In this document: positions 25,332 to 37,200 of the stretch, piece after piece
How the letters are laid out: each line of letters starts with the position of its first letter
How positions within the stretch are numbered: the first letter of the stretch is position 1
Origin: Piper betle
Lineage: Eukaryota; Streptophyta; Magnoliopsida; Piperales; Piperaceae
DNA: 64,000 nt
Direction: 5' to 3'
Assembly: GCA_033002965.1 (NCBI GenBank)
Contig: JAURVB010004666.1
Coordinates: 52,296 to 116,295 of the forward strand
Notes under the pieces: generated by a model
Seen by the model: the letters and a program-made list of their open reading frames with translations, nothing else
What the model was told of the DNA's origin: nothing
Database searches by the model: none
Made by a program: the position numbers and the translations under genes

Positions 25332-27875
25332 AAACATGTAAAAATTGGAGATTTTCATTGGGATAAATCAATTATGGTTTTGTTTGGTAAGTATGAAAAA
25401 AGAATAAATGACATTAAAATTGTAAAGAGTCAATTTACTACAATTAAGTATACATATAATATATTCTTAAAAAAATTAATAATTTTATAATGTACAATTT
25501 ATATCCCACCCATATGTTATCAAACACACAAAAAATCCTTTTTTTTAATTTCAATTGATATAAGAAAAAAGAGGAAATTTTTCTTCCTCTAAAGACCAAA
25601 CGAGTGTGCTATATTTAGTTTATACTTTATAGGATGTAATCATATTTAATTTGTATATAAAATAATTATTTTAATACTATTTTTATAAATTATATATTAA
25701 ATATATATATATATATTTAGTAAGGTTGACTATTTTGAAATGTTAGTATCAAGTACATTATTATATCAACCAAGCAAACCCTAAATGAATGCTATATAGT
25801 AACAAGTCAATGATTTTCATCGGGATAAATTGATAATTTACGTATCGGTGAAACGATATGTGAATAATTACATGGAAAATGTGTTAGCTGATCCACCCTG
25901 TTTGGATATATAAATATGTAGGCAGCATTTCTCCTTCGTTGTGGCCATTTGCGAAGGTGTGATTGCAGCGTGGCCTCACATTTTTCCAGCTGTCTTATCA
26001 ACTATTACTTTAAAGAGGCATCTTAAGCTGCAACTAATCGCAGGGTAAGATCACCTCATGCTCTTACAGTTTACCTCTTTTAGCAAGCAAACGTCACATC
26101 CGCCCAATTATAGGCATAAACCTTTTTTTATAAAATGAGCTTAAGCAAACGTCACATCCACCGAATTGATGAAGGTGATTAATTGCTAACAAACCTCTTT
26201 TCACCGCTCAAATTAGGAACACTTGTAGTGAAAACATGTAGTCGACAACACCTCAGTCACTTCGATTGATGCCATCTAGTTGAGCAGAATTTGACAATGG
26301 GGTATAAGAAAAGCGATACATGCTCCCACAAATGGCATCTAATCGATCTCCGCTTCTTTTACCAGCTTTTCCCAGCTTTTCCCAGCCATACAAATCCACT
26401 CCTAGCTTCTTCTTCACCTTTTCTACAGTGCAATGTCTGCTTAAGCATTTAGCTGCGCGCTTGATGGCCAGTAAAAGTCGACTAGGGGAATTGTCCGCAG
26501 AATCCTTAGAACCAACTTCCACGTCATACTTACCAGCTTTTGTCTTCCTTCGCCATATACGCCAATTCCGGAGGAACCTTTTCCATTAACCGCTCAGTGA
26601 GCAGATATCGGCCACAAGGCTTTGGAAAGAAACTTGAGCTGGTTATTATGATACCAACAGTGAAAATCGTAAACAAGGAAAGCTCAAAGCCACAAGGAAG
26701 TGTTCACATCATTCACATTACACAGTGCATAGAGATTACCATGGCAAGAGCATGCTGGGATCTAAGAAAAGAAATCTGGTTATGATCGTCCCCTCTAACA
26801 CACAAGACCACCTTCTCAATATTCATGTTGAAGACAAGGATCTCCTGGTGTCTATTGTTGTTCCCCTAGATGATGTTTTACAGACATTTCATGCAAGTGC
26901 GTCATTGTATCATACCTCTTGAAACTCAATTGCGTCCACCAAGATGAAACCGTGCGTTCCCTGTTGACATTCCCAGCGTTAACGTTGGCTTTATTCGTGA
27001 TTCCTCTAAAAAACGCTGCTGCCTCACATGGCTGACCTGCCTTCCATGTATAACCTTTCGCATCTCTCAATATGAACGAAAATATATATATAAACGAATA
27101 TATCTAAGTCCACACTACCATTATTTGATGCAGTTACGGAACGAGGTCTATGGCTTTCTCAAAAGATGCAAACTCAAGAAACTAAACTTTGGAACAGCAA
27201 CGAAGAAAAGGAGTAATCTGAAAGTCTGTAATACAAAAAATACGGGGAAAGAACTTTGTTAATGCTAGTCGAAGAATCAACGAGGAACAGACTACCAATA
27301 TTCATTTCACGTGTCAACCGAGAATGCTAATTACCGTCATTGGCGTGACTGCTTTATTGAAATTGCTACAGATTAAATTCATATCAATACCATATAACTG
27401 CAAAATTTTCCACTAAACAAAATGTAATACCAACAGAAAACACACAAACAAAGAGCAAATCCGATCACAGCAGAAGAGGCGGAAAAGAAACCAAAGAACA
27501 TAAAAAGAGAGGAACAAAAGCAGAGGGGAAAGAACATTGTCTCAAGCGTGCATGCGTGAGGTGAGAATGCCTGGCTGAAGGCATCCTCCATCCACAATTA
27601 TGATTGAGGACGAGCTCACGGCTTTGCCGACTTTCCATTTTTCTTTACGCAGAGCAGAATTAAAATAACAAAAAGGACCAAAAAAGAGAGAGAAAGAAAG
27701 AAAGAAGCAGAAAAAAAGAAACCAACTGTCCTCTCGTTGTCACCTTTCACTTTACCTTTGAATCTTCATATCCACATCTCCTCTCCACCCTTTTCCCCAG
27801 CCAATCCAATCCACCATTTGATCCCATCATGGTTCCCATCATGTATGAGCTACATACACAGTCAATCTGTTTCTC
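25332..27875. other. Intergenic spacer upstream of the AAA-ATPase gene
   Basis: No gene is confidently recognised. ORFs of 60-89 codons on both strands (for example 26253-26522 and 27379-27597 on the minus strand) match no family I know. The stretch 27640-27720 is purine-rich (AGAAAG repeats) and is likely part of the promoter of the next gene. Confidence 0.4.
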
Positions 27876-27882
27876 TATATAT
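27876..27882 (+). promoter_or_regulatory. Candidate TATA box of the AAA-ATPase gene
   Basis: TATATAT lies 72 bases before the ATG at 27954, in a CT-rich context (ttctctatatatga). The spacing allows a short 5' UTR. It is a candidate by position and motif only. Confidence 0.45.
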
Positions 27883-27953
27883 GATGAAGACAAACATTTG
27901 ATTTAGGTGCCAACAGAAGACAAAACCCAGATATCAAGAGTCCAAATTAAGAG

Positions 27954-29441
27954 ATGGAGATCTTGTCGCAAATGTGGTCACTACTAGGCCTCCTCACCGT
28001 GCTGCAAAATGTGTTACCGGCACAGCTGCTATCCCTCCTCCATTCCTTATGGCAGTCCATACAGGATGCTCTTAGTCCATGCTCCTACTTCGAGATACCA
28101 GAGTTCCATGGCTACTCCGGCGTCGACGTCAACTGCCTCTACCGAATGGTTCACCTCTACCTCAACTCGTTAGACCCGACCGCAGCCTGCCCACGCCTCA
28201 CCCTCACCCGCCCCGCCAACTCCACCCGCATTGCCTACACCGTCTCCCCCAACCACCCGCTCCTCGACACCTTCGCCGGCCACTCCCTCTCGTGGACGCA
28301 CCATGTCGACACCCTCCAAGACTCGCTCGAGGAGAAGCGCAGCTTCACCCTTAAGCTTCCCAAGCGCGACCGCGGCACCCTCCTCTCGGCTTACCTCGCC
28401 GCCGTCGCGGCGCGAGCTCGGGAGTTCGAGCGCGTGTCCCGGGAGCGGCAGCTCCACACCAACGCCCGTGACCGCGGCCATGGATGGGCGTCAATCCCGT
28501 TCCGACACCCCTCCACCTTCGACACCCTCGCCCTGGAGCCGGCTCTCAAGGAGGAGATCAAGCGCGACCTCACCGCCTTCGCCAATGGGGAGGAGTTCTA
28601 TAAGCGGGTGGGGCGTGCTTGGAAGAGAGGCTACCTGCTCCACGGCCCCCCAGGCACTGGAAAATCAAGCTTGATCGCCGCCATGGCCAACTACCTCAAG
28701 TACGACGTCTACGACCTCGAGCTCACCAAAGTGTCGGACAACTCGGAGCTCAGGGAGCTGCTCATACAAACCACCAACCGCTCCATCATCGTCATCGAGG
28801 ACATAGACTGCTCCATCAACCTCAGTACGTTTGATCGCCATAAACAGGACGCGGGGATCAGACCTCGTTGCCACGGAGGAGACGACAGCGAGGACGGGCG
28901 GGTAACGCTGTCTGGACTGTTGAACTTCACCGACGGGCTGTGGTCGTGCTGCGGCGAGGAGAGGATCATCGTCTTCACGACCAACCACTTGATGAACCTC
29001 GATCCGGCGTTGGTGAGGGCGGGGAGGATGGACGTGCACCTCAAGCTCGGGGCATGCGGGTTCGAGGCCTTCAAGCTGCTGGCTCGCAACTACCTCGACA
29101 TCGGCGAAGAAGAGCACCCGCTGTATCACGTCGTGGAATGCTGCATTAGGGCCGGCGGGGCAATGACGCCGGCGGAGGTCGGGGAGATCCTGCTCCGGCG
29201 ACGGTCCGAGACCGACGCGGCCATCCGGGAGGTGATAGAGGCGATGGAAAGAAGCGTGTTGAGGGGATCGGAGGCGGAGTCGGACGAGGCGACGGCGGCG
29301 TCGGAGGTGTCGGAGGAGCAGTCCGGGAATGTGAGGGTTGGCGGGAAGAGGGCGGTGGGGCCCAACTGGGAGAGGAAGTTGAGGCTGTTGTCCAAGTTCA
29401 AGGCTCTTACCAAGTCCGAGTCCGGAAGAAGAGGAGTGTAG
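27954..29441 (+). CDS. BCS1-like AAA-ATPase (AAA-ATPase ASD / At4g30250 type)
   Basis: This intronless gene of 495 residues has an intact frame and the usual length for plant BCS1-like AAA proteins. The N-terminus has a hydrophobic stretch (about residues 8-30) that could anchor it in a membrane, followed by an AAA-associated domain with the Y-F-E-I-P-E-F motif. Walker A is GPPGTGKSS (residues 231-239) and Walker B is IIVIEDID (from about 278). Downstream are FTTNHLMNLDPALVRAGRMD, containing the sensor-1 Asn and arginine-finger region, and a Ser/Glu-rich C-terminal tail. Plant members are induced by stress and salicylate and localise to ER or mitochondria; the substrate is mostly unknown. The coding region is GC-rich. 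Closest named match from memory is At4g30250, assigned from the N-terminal MWSLLGLLT pattern. Confidence 0.9.
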   Translation: MEILSQMWSLLGLLTVLQNVLPAQLLSLLHSLWQSIQDALSPCSYFEIPEFHGYSGVDVNCLYRMVHLYLNSLDPTAACPRLTLTRPANSTRIAYTVSPNHPLLDTFAGHSLSWTHHVDTLQDSLEEKRSFTLKLPKRDRGTLLSAYLAAVAARAREFERVSRERQLHTNARDRGHGWASIPFRHPSTFDTLALEPALKEEIKRDLTAFANGEEFYKRVGRAWKRGYLLHGPPGTGKSSLIAAMANYLKYDVYDLELTKVSDNSELRELLIQTTNRSIIVIEDIDCSINLSTFDRHKQDAGIRPRCHGGDDSEDGRVTLSGLLNFTDGLWSCCGEERIIVFTTNHLMNLDPALVRAGRMDVHLKLGACGFEAFKLLARNYLDIGEEEHPLYHVVECCIRAGGAMTPAEVGEILLRRRSETDAAIREVIEAMERSVLRGSEAESDEATAASEVSEEQSGNVRVGGKRAVGPNWERKLRLLSKFKALTKSESGRRGV

Positions 29442-30223
29442 TACCCTTTTTTCTTTTTTATTTATTATAATTAATTTTTTTGGTTCCTCTATCTGTCCAA
29501 ATCCTATCATTTGTCTAAATTCTATTATTACTAGTTTTTTCAAGAGCCAACTCAGTAATCAAAATTTCCCTCAAAATTAACTTTTCCCCTTTTCCGCGTC
29601 AATCAAATTTAACAAAAAGACATTTCTCCCCCAAAAAACATTACCAAAGACATTCATACACAAAGGTTAGCTAAAACCGAAGTGTACATGAGGATGAATG
29701 TTGTAAAACCCTCGACGTTGACCTAAACTTAATGGTCATGCAAATGGCCAGGTTGCATTCAGTATAAAAAGATGACTCACAGGTTTCTCCAATAAAAGCT
29801 TAGAAGTTTCATTAAAAACATCCTCACCTCCATAGTGGCTGGCTCTGCCTTCTGATTTGTTTTTCAACACTGCATTGCATCTACGGGAATAAAAAGCCTA
29901 CGAGCACACAATTATATCTCGAGCAACCTGGCATTGTTTGACCTCATTGTTCAGCTTGTATTCACAGGTGTAGTGGTTTGAGCCCTGCAACATTTAAAAC
30001 ATATAAGCTATCTGAAAAAGTAACAATCAATTAAGTCCAAAATAATAAGCTTCTTTCATCAGTTTTCCTCTTCACCTCATCCTGCAAGTTTATCAGCTTC
30101 AGGGCACAAATTGACAAGTAATCCTTTCCTTGAAAGATGTTCTTCAAGCTCTAGCATGGTAGCCAGCTCAACAGAAGAAGCAAATAGCCGTTAAAGAACT
30201 GCTTAGGTCATCATCTAACCTTC
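29442..30223. other. 3' flank of AAA-ATPase gene and spacer
   Basis: It contains the likely 3' UTR of the AAA-ATPase gene. Toward 30180-30223 it holds further degraded minus-strand PPR-like sequence (an A-A-H-L-R-R string). No other gene is seen. Confidence 0.45.
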
Positions 30224-31878
30224 TCAAATGAGCAGCACCATCCCAATCTTCAGATAAGCAGAAATGTTAGCTACAAAGACATAGTTTTCAACATCATTAG
30301 GTACAGTCTTCAGCAGAAGGTTTCTGAAATCCCCATCCATGTCAAAAAATCTGCCATAATTTCTACAGGAAGCCATGAAGCTCCTCAATATAACAGCATT
30401 TGGCTTCATCGGCATATTTCTAAAGACATTGTAAGCTTCTTCTCCCAGCCCTGCTCTTCCAAAGAGATCAACCATGCATCCATAGTGTTCCATCCTTGGC
30501 TAAATATGATAAACATTGACCATTATATCAAAGTACCACTTCCATTCGTCATCTTGTCCTAGATGACTACATGCGGATAAGATACTACAGAAAGATACAC
30601 TGTCAGGTTTAATCCCATCTATCTCCATCAGCGTAAAAAATGAGATAGCATCTTTGCTGCGACCATGGCTGGCTAAGCTAGATATCGTCACTGTCCATGT
30701 CTGTAAGGTTTTTTTAGACATGGACCTAAAAATATGTATCAATTGTTCAATGGCTCCACAGCCAGCATACATTTGAAGAAGGGCAGTTCCGAAAGACACA
30801 CAACTCAATTTGATTCACAATTATGTACTAGTGAATGGACGCACCAGTTTTCATTCTACCAGTTTGAGAGCAGGCAGAAAGCAAACTCAAAAGAGAGAAG
30901 GTATTAGGATTCACATGACCACTTTCATTAACTGGAACACCTCAAAAGCATCCACCGAGCAGTTACTGCAGAACAGGGAAATCCAATAAGCTAATGTCAC
31001 TCTCGCATAAGAATTATCTAAGAAAGAAACATAGAAAAAATAGAACTCCATTATCTACGGATAGACCACACAGAAAACAAATATGCAACGAGAGTCTGTT
31101 CAGAAAGGTCCATACATCTTTAGTTCGGACGTTTTGGAACTATTAAGTATCCAAAACATATGTTTTATTATTCTTGTTTACCTAAAGTTTGGCCTCTTTT
31201 CAGTATACGGCAGCTTGATGCGCTTTTCAAGTTCTAACCAAAAGATGGATTAATGAAGTTTTGCTTAATTTATCTAAGTTTGATTGGATACTTTTGACTA
31301 CTTCATTCAATTGATAAAGAATAAGCCACCTACCGAGTCACATTCCCTCCAATCATAGAGCTCCAAGAAATGACATCCCTCGCAGGCATTTCATCAAACA
31401 GTTGTCGCGCCAAGCCAATCTCCCCACAAACAGCGTACATATGCAACAATACGTTCCCAATGATCACATTCAAATTGAAACCCGTCTTAAAACTCAAACC
31501 ATGCACCTTCCCACCACCCAGTATTTCGGCCGAGCGCGAGCAGGCACCGAGAACAAACGAGTAAGTAAATTTGTTGGGGATCTTGCCCGTTCGACGCAGG
31601 TCCGAAAACACCCAAGACGCTTCCGAGGGACGAGGGCCCTCACCAAGGGCTCTTATGATGGAGTTCCAAACAATGATTGTAGGAGTGGGGCGGCGCGCAA
31701 GAGAATCAAAGATGGTTCGTGCGAGGGCAGTGGAGATGGAGCTGGTGGAGGTGATGAGTTGGGCTACGACGCGGGAGTCGGCGAGGAGACCCATTTTCAT
31801 GAACAGGGAGAGTGGTCGGAGGGTGTGGAAGGCGGTGGCTGGCCGGCAGCGCGGGTAGACGAGGATGATGGATGCCAC
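30224..31878 (-). pseudogene. Pentatricopeptide repeat (PPR, PLS class) gene remnant
   Basis: Three PPR-coding blocks lie on the minus strand. Block 31330-31878 starts at an ATG and covers about 180 residues, with repeats ending near DEMPARDVISWSSMIGG. Blocks 30500-30808 and 30224-30493 share a frame and carry GTALLQMYAGCGAIEQL, then MEHYGCMVDLFGRAG and NMPMKPNAVILRSF, typical of the last repeats and E region. A TAG codon separates the last two blocks. About 520 bases between 30809 and 31330 are not PPR-like where roughly 60 residues of repeats are expected. The C-terminal end also degenerates. PPR proteins bind organellar RNA, but this copy is most likely dead. A GTAGGT donor-like site at the end of the first block leaves an intron formally possible, though no good acceptor is visible. 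Confidence 0.8.
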
Positions 31879-32922
31879 GAGGGTTTGAATGTCAACCGTC
31901 CGATCCGATTTTGATCGGAATCACATAATTGGACACAAAGAATGGTGCGTCCGCCCCTTCGGGACACAAAGATTGGTGCGATCGAAGTCGTCCACGGTCA
32001 TCATCGCGTGCGCCCCCAAGTACGTCGCTTGCTTGGGGGCGCACGCACTACCCACTGTAGCTTCTTTTTCAAGCCTCTAATTTTCTAGTTTTAGATTTTA
32101 AAATCGACAGTGACAATTATTTTCTTAATTTTGGAGCTATTCTACTATGGTTATCACATTAATATATCACATTTTATTTTACTGCATCTTCCCGTTGTTT
32201 TTTATTCGGTTTTTTTTTAAAAAAATGGTTGCTAGAAAGCTAGAGCGCACTTACAACACAAAGATGTGGATTGCACTATTAGACCATCGTTTAAAAGCTA
32301 GAAATTTAGATTTAATTTGACATGTCACAAAGATGTGGATTGCACTATTAGACCACAGTTTAAAAACTAGAAATTTGGACTTAATTTGACATGTCATAGA
32401 GTGAATTTAACACAAAATTGGCTTTAAGCCAGCCCAGAGTTGTTTATTTTAAATTTATAATTATGTAAATTAAAGTTTAAATCTAATTAGTATATTTTTT
32501 TCTCTTTTCACGGTTGAAATTAGTAAATGTAAGATTTGCATTGCTTAAAAATATTGAAATTGTTAGTCTAAATGAAAAATAACATGTTTTTATAACTTTT
32601 ATGACATGTTTCGAACAATTAAACTAAATCAGTCCCTCTAAAGTCATCCATGAAATTTGTCTCGGTAATACACAATTCAAATTGTAGAGTTTTTAAAATA
32701 AAAATAAAAATAAAACTATGTACTCGATATCTCTTACACTTTGGCATTTTTATTTCAAAAGATAATCAGTTAAGGTATCAATGCAATGTGGGAAATATTG
32801 GCAGCATCAATCACAACTTCGAATGATGCATTTATGTGGCTATATAGAGGTGATTAATTTGGAAGTTATTCACCTGTTATATAGGCTTGTACGATATGCT
32901 AGGTTTTATACTAGACTTATTT
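31879..32922. other. Spacer with short tandem duplication
   Basis: The first 180 bases, with repeated 'cacaaagattggtgcg'-like words and a GC-rich patch, are the 5' flank of the PPR remnant. A 69-base tandem duplication lies at 32258-32395. The remainder is AT-rich with no recognised gene. Confidence 0.5.
32258..32395. repeat. 69-bp tandem duplication
   Basis: Two adjacent copies (32258-32326 and 32327-32395) begin acaaagatgtggattgcac and end near catgtca. They differ at only a few positions, indicating a fairly recent duplication. Confidence 0.85.
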
Positions 32923-34465
32923 TGAAAAATAAAAATTTATATAGTAGCCAACCTTGAAGTACGATAGGTCAGTAAGAAAATCAAGTAAAGAGTTAGCCAA
33001 ACCAGGAATATATTCAATATCAAAATCAAATATAGCAAGTAAAGCTTGCCATCTTGCAAAAATATGTTTAGAAGCAAGATTTTGAACATCTTTTTCTAAG
33101 ATAAATTTAGCAGCAGTACAATCAATTCTGAAGAAGAAATTTAGTATTTAAAAGATCATCCTGAAATTTTAAAATACAATTAACAATACTAAGCATTTCT
33201 TTTTTAATAGTACTATACTTAGATTGTGTTTCATTCCATAAGCCTGAATGATATCTAATAATAAAAGGTTTATTATTAATATTTTGTTTCAGAATTCCCC
33301 CAAATCCAAGATCCGACGCATCCGTTTCAACTATTTTTAAAGTAAAAGGATGAGGTAAGCTAAGACAAGGTATATATTTAATTTTTTGTTTAATAACTTG
33401 TACAGCTTTTGTATGAGCTTCCGTCCAAGGAGGTGGATTCTTTTTCAATCTTTGAAATAATAATTTACAATCTTTTGCTAAATTTTTATAAAATTCTGAC
33501 ATATAATTTAAACTTCCTAAAAATCTTTGTAATTGATTTTTATCTAATATTTTATCTGAAAATTTACTAGAAAATTCTATTACCCTTTGAATAGGTCTGA
33601 TATTTCCTTTTTCAATATTATGTCCTAAAAATCTTATTTGATTTTGTACTAAAACCATTTTAGATTTGGATAATACTATGCCATTAGTTATAGCTATTTT
33701 ATAAAACTGATTTAAGTGTTTAAAATGTTGATCTATACTATTAGAATAGACTAATACATCATCAATATAAACAATTATAAAACTTACATATGGATTAAAT
33801 ATATCATTCATAATTTTTTGAAATTCTGAAGGTGCATTCTTTAATCCAAATGGCATAACATTCCATTCATATTGTCCAAATGGAACATTAAAAGCAGTTT
33901 TATATCTATCTTCTTCTTTAATTTGTATTTGCCAAAACCCTGATTTTAAATCAAATTTACTAAATATTTCTGCATTATATAATCTTTTTAGTAAATCTTT
34001 TTTATTAGGAATAGGATATCTTATCCATTTTAAAACTTTATTTAAAGGTTTATAATTTATTACTAATCTTGGTGCTCCTCTTTCTATTTCTGAAGCTTTA
34101 AATACATAGAAAGTAGAGCAAGACCATGGAGATTTACTTTCTCTGATTAACTTATTATTTAATAAATTTGTTATTTCTTTTTGACAATACTCTACCAATT
34201 CTTGATTCATTTGAATTGGTCTAGCTTTAGTAGGTATTAATTTATCATTAAAGTCATCTTCATAAGGAAGAGAGACTTCATGTCTTTTCCTATCCCAAAA
34301 TGCACTGGGTAAATCATTACATAAATCTTTTTCAAATAAATTCTTTATATCTGTTATTCTATTTTGAATTGAAGGAGTTTTTAATTTATGTTCTAATATT
34401 AAAGCATTAACTTCTTCTTTTAAATAATTTATTTGATTAATTTTCTTATTTTGTTTATTTTTCAT
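32923..34465 (-). pseudogene. Pararetroviral reverse transcriptase and RNase H
   Basis: The 447-codon frame (33122-34465) contains reverse-transcriptase motifs: RLVINYKPLN, FSKFDLKSGFWQI, MPFGLKNAPSEFQ and the catalytic YIDD (YIDDVLVYS). The RNase H start (ETDASDLGFGG) follows. A frame break near 33122-33135 then shifts the last RNase H part (FARWQALL... YIPGLANS) into another frame, ending near 32923. The catalytic Asp pair of the polymerase is present, but the RNase H is split, so the copy is unlikely to be functional. Confidence 0.88.
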
Positions 34466-34466
34466 T

Positions 34467-34949
34467 CTAGAAATATAAGGATTGTCTTTTAGGATATTCT
34501 AATTTAAATGTAATATTCTTTCCTTTTAGATGAGTATGAATTCCTACATCATCTACAAAGAAAGGTTCTATTAAAGCTGTAAATGGATTTCCTAAAATAA
34601 CTTCAGATCCTATATTTTGAACTAAAATGAAAGTTAAATATAAACAAACATCTTCTATACAAACTACAGCATTTGAAAGTTTATAATTTACTTTTAATTT
34701 TTCTTCATTTGCTGCCGATAATGTTTGAGTAGTCTTTTTATAATACTTAGTAGGAATTAATCCTTCTTGTATTATATTTCTATCAGCTCCAGTATCTACT
34801 AATGCTAAAGTTTCTAAACTAAATTCTTCTTTTATTATGATTTTTATTCTTAATACATATTTTCTAGTAATAGTTTGTTCTATTACATTTAAATAATTTT
34901 CTTGTTCTGGATGAGATGTTTCACCTAATTTCAAATGTTGATTCTTCAA
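34467..34949 (-). pseudogene. Pararetroviral aspartic protease domain
   Basis: The frame carries the retropepsin active-site motif in ALVDTGADRNIIQEG and a flap/C-terminal motif region ending in EVILGNPF. It has no good ATG at its start (the first codon of the open frame is TTG), as expected for an internal polyprotein domain. It ends in TAG one base before the ATG of the reverse-transcriptase frame. Confidence 0.8.
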
Positions 34950-35134
34950 ACAATTTCTGTTTCTTCATCATCTTCATCAGAACTTTCATTATCTTTAATT
35001 TCATTATTTAATTCTAAGATTTCAATACGTCTTTTTAAATTAGAAACTTCTTTCTTAAGCTCATTTATTTCTTTAATTAAATCATTAGTAGTTATAGGTT
35101 TTTCTTGTTTTACCCTACTTAAAACTTCTGTCAT
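34946..35134 (-). pseudogene. Coiled-coil segment between coat and protease domains
   Basis: An ATG-initiated frame of 62 codons has heptad-like Leu/Ile spacing (EINELKKEVSNLKRRIEIL) and an acidic end. Upstream sequence in the same frame, back toward 35185, also looks coding. I interpret it as a linker of a broken polyprotein rather than a separate gene, although a virion-associated-protein-like role cannot be excluded. Confidence 0.5.
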
Positions 35135-35189
35135 AGTATAAGCTGGTTTTAAAGCTGCTTCTACTTGAGGTTTAAATTTAGATTTTTCA

Positions 35190-36427
35190 TTATTTAGATT
35201 TATCTTTTGTAGATTCTAAAATTTTCTCTATTAATTTTCTTTTTTCTTCTTTATCTTGAAGAGAATCTACCATATCTAAAAGTAATTCTTCTTGTGCTGT
35301 GATTACATTTATACTTGGTCTATTTAAATCCATAATTCTTTTGTAATCATCACACTCACAACTATTTTCACTAGATGATGATGATGAATCTTCATCTTCT
35401 AGATTAAGTTCTAGAGCATCATATTCAGAAGTATTTTCTGATAATTGATCATCTGATTCTTCTAAAAGATTAATTAAACTTTGTTTTTCTTCTTCAGGAA
35501 TGTTTAATTCTTTTATCTTTTTCTTTAGTCTACATTGGGTTCTTGTGTGTCCTGTCTGACCACAGTCCCAACAAACTAAAGGTTTCATTGGTTTAGATGT
35601 AAAAGATTTATTTTTCTTTTGATTCTTTTTAGCTTTTACTGGTTTCTTTTCTACATTAGTAGTTCTTTTCTTTCTTTTATAAGGAATAAAAGATTTACTA
35701 CGTTTATTCTTATTACCTTTGTTTTTATTATTAGGATATTTAGGAGTTATATTAGTTCCAAACTGTTGACAGAATTCTCCTAATTCTCTTTTTCCTAATA
35801 ATTTTTGTTTCTTTAATTGATTTCTTAAATTTAATTCATTACAAAGTTTTAATCCTTCTGCGACAACTTGTCCTACCAATTGTCCAAAAGTATATTCAGA
35901 ATAAGGAATTGTACCATGCATTTCTCTTAATCTATTTCTAACTCTTTCTGCAAAAAGAGTAGGTAAGCCAGAAAGAAATCTTTCTTTCCAGACATCATTA
36001 TTTGAGTCTACTCTTTGGTATAATAAAGTTAAAAATGTATCTTTATACCATCTGAAATGTGTTAAAGTTGGACATCTCAGATTTAATATTAACTCTTGTA
36101 TTCTTTCATTAAGTTGATTAACATTACCTACAAAATAATGTAATATTGTTTGAACTAAAGTATATACTGAATCTTCTCTTATCTGCTGTGTACTAGGTTC
36201 TAGTTTTACAGCACTTAATATTTCTATTTTTTGAGTTTGTGATAAATGATTATCCCACCAACCTTTAAGTTGGCCTGTAAACCCTGCAATTATCATTTCT
36301 GAAATTTGTCTATCTGAATTATTATTTGTTCTACAGATAGTAGCATACATTAATATATTATGTAATGTAGTTATTATTTGATATTCAGACTGTCCATCAA
36401 TATTCCATTCATAGACAGACTCTCCAT
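35190..36427 (-). pseudogene. Pararetroviral coat protein domain with zinc knuckle
   Basis: The frame is open from about 36427 and contains an ATG at 36350. It encodes a caulimovirid-type capsid domain (YEWNIDG, GFTGQLKGWWDNHL), a basic Lys/Arg/Asn-rich stretch and a CCHC zinc knuckle (CWDCGQTGHTRTQC). An acidic Ser-rich tail follows. The knuckle binds nucleic acid during assembly in relatives. A stop at 35190 interrupts it before the coiled-coil segment. Confidence 0.8.
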
Positions 36428-37180
36428 TATATTGATGACAAAGTTACATTCATACTTTCTTCAAATAATAGATTAGCAGGAGTTGGTCTTGGATAATAAT
36501 TTAACGTTTGAGGTAAAGGATTTTTCTTTGCTACATTTATAGAATCTGTGAATTGATTTATCAAATCCTCAGATTCATATCCTTTAATAGTTTTAATTTT
36601 TAACTCTCCTAATTTTCCTGTTAACCTTTCTAAAAATTCTTCTGTTATAGGAGGTCTTTTATTAAACTTAGTTGTTATAATTGGAGGTTTAATTAATACA
36701 GGTTTAAGAATTTCTTCTTCAACCTTTTCTTTTCCTTTCTGTCTAGGAAACCAATTATCTTCTATATTTGATAATTGAGTTGCTATTGTTTGTAAATGCA
36801 TATGAGTATAATTATTTTGTTTTATAATTATAGCCATATCTTCTTGTTTAGATTCAGTTTTTACAAAAGACATTGCTTCTATTGTTCCATATTTAATATT
36901 TCCTACAGGAGGATGTCTACTAGGAATTACTTTACCATCAGTTGTTTCCCATTTTATAGGTTCTTTATGTACTAATATTCTAGGTGTTACTAATTCTTTA
37001 AACCATTTTTTAAAAGGCATTTCATATTTTAAAATTTTTAAATCTTTATAATAAAGTTCTTTATATTCTTGTCTTTGATTTTCATTAAATATTTTAAAAT
37101 ACCAATCTCTAAAGTTTTTATTTCTTTGTTGCATAAATTCTTTAGAGCATTTTTTTCTATTTGGTTCAAAATCTATAGTA
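36427..37180 (-). pseudogene. Pararetroviral polyprotein fragment upstream of the coat domain
   Basis: An open frame of about 250 residues begins without an ATG at the (TA)n boundary and ends at a stop at 36427. It is Lys-, Glu- and Ile-rich. It contains a PSRHPPVGNIKYGTI segment and a C-terminal Pro-rich linker. It could be the C-terminal end of the movement-protein region plus a linker to the coat protein, but no movement-protein core motif is evident. Coat-like sequence resumes in another frame right at its stop, indicating a frame break rather than a natural gene end. Confidence 0.6.
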
Positions 37181-37183
37181 TTA

Positions 37184-37200
37184 ATTATATATATATATAC

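Larger units (their letters stand above)
32923..37183 (-). mobile_element. Endogenous pararetrovirus (Caulimoviridae-like), truncated and frame-broken
   Basis: A minus-strand block of about 4.2 kb encodes, in order, a region of unknown role, a coat protein with zinc knuckle, a coiled-coil segment, an aspartic protease, reverse transcriptase and RNase H. No integrase follows the RNase H and no LTRs are seen, which favours Caulimoviridae over Ty3 retrotransposons. Coding sequence runs without a start codon to the edge of the (TA)n tract at 37184, so the 5' part is missing. Frame changes or stops occur near 36427, 35190, 34946, 34467 and 33122, so the copy is not intact. No genus is assigned; florendoviruses and petuviruses are candidates. 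Florendovirus copies are known to sit in TA repeats, which fits. Confidence 0.85.

Noticed and set aside
26253..26589. Overlapping 89-codon ORFs on opposite strands
   Set aside because: Neither resembles a known family and no exon structure or codon bias supports one over the other.
28665..29543. 292-codon minus-strand ORF
   Set aside because: It is antisense to the AAA-ATPase gene; the plus strand has clear Walker motifs and the GC-rich codon use explains the open antisense frame.
31402..31914. Plus-strand ORF of 170 codons over the PPR remnant
   Set aside because: It is antisense to recognisable PPR repeats and has no domain of its own.
34946..35134. Separate virion-associated-protein gene
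   Set aside because: Coding-like sequence continues upstream of its ATG in the same frame, so a segment of a broken polyprotein is simpler.
32923..37183. Ty3-type LTR retrotransposon
   Set aside because: No integrase follows RNase H, no LTRs are seen, and the coat region is of the caulimovirid kind.
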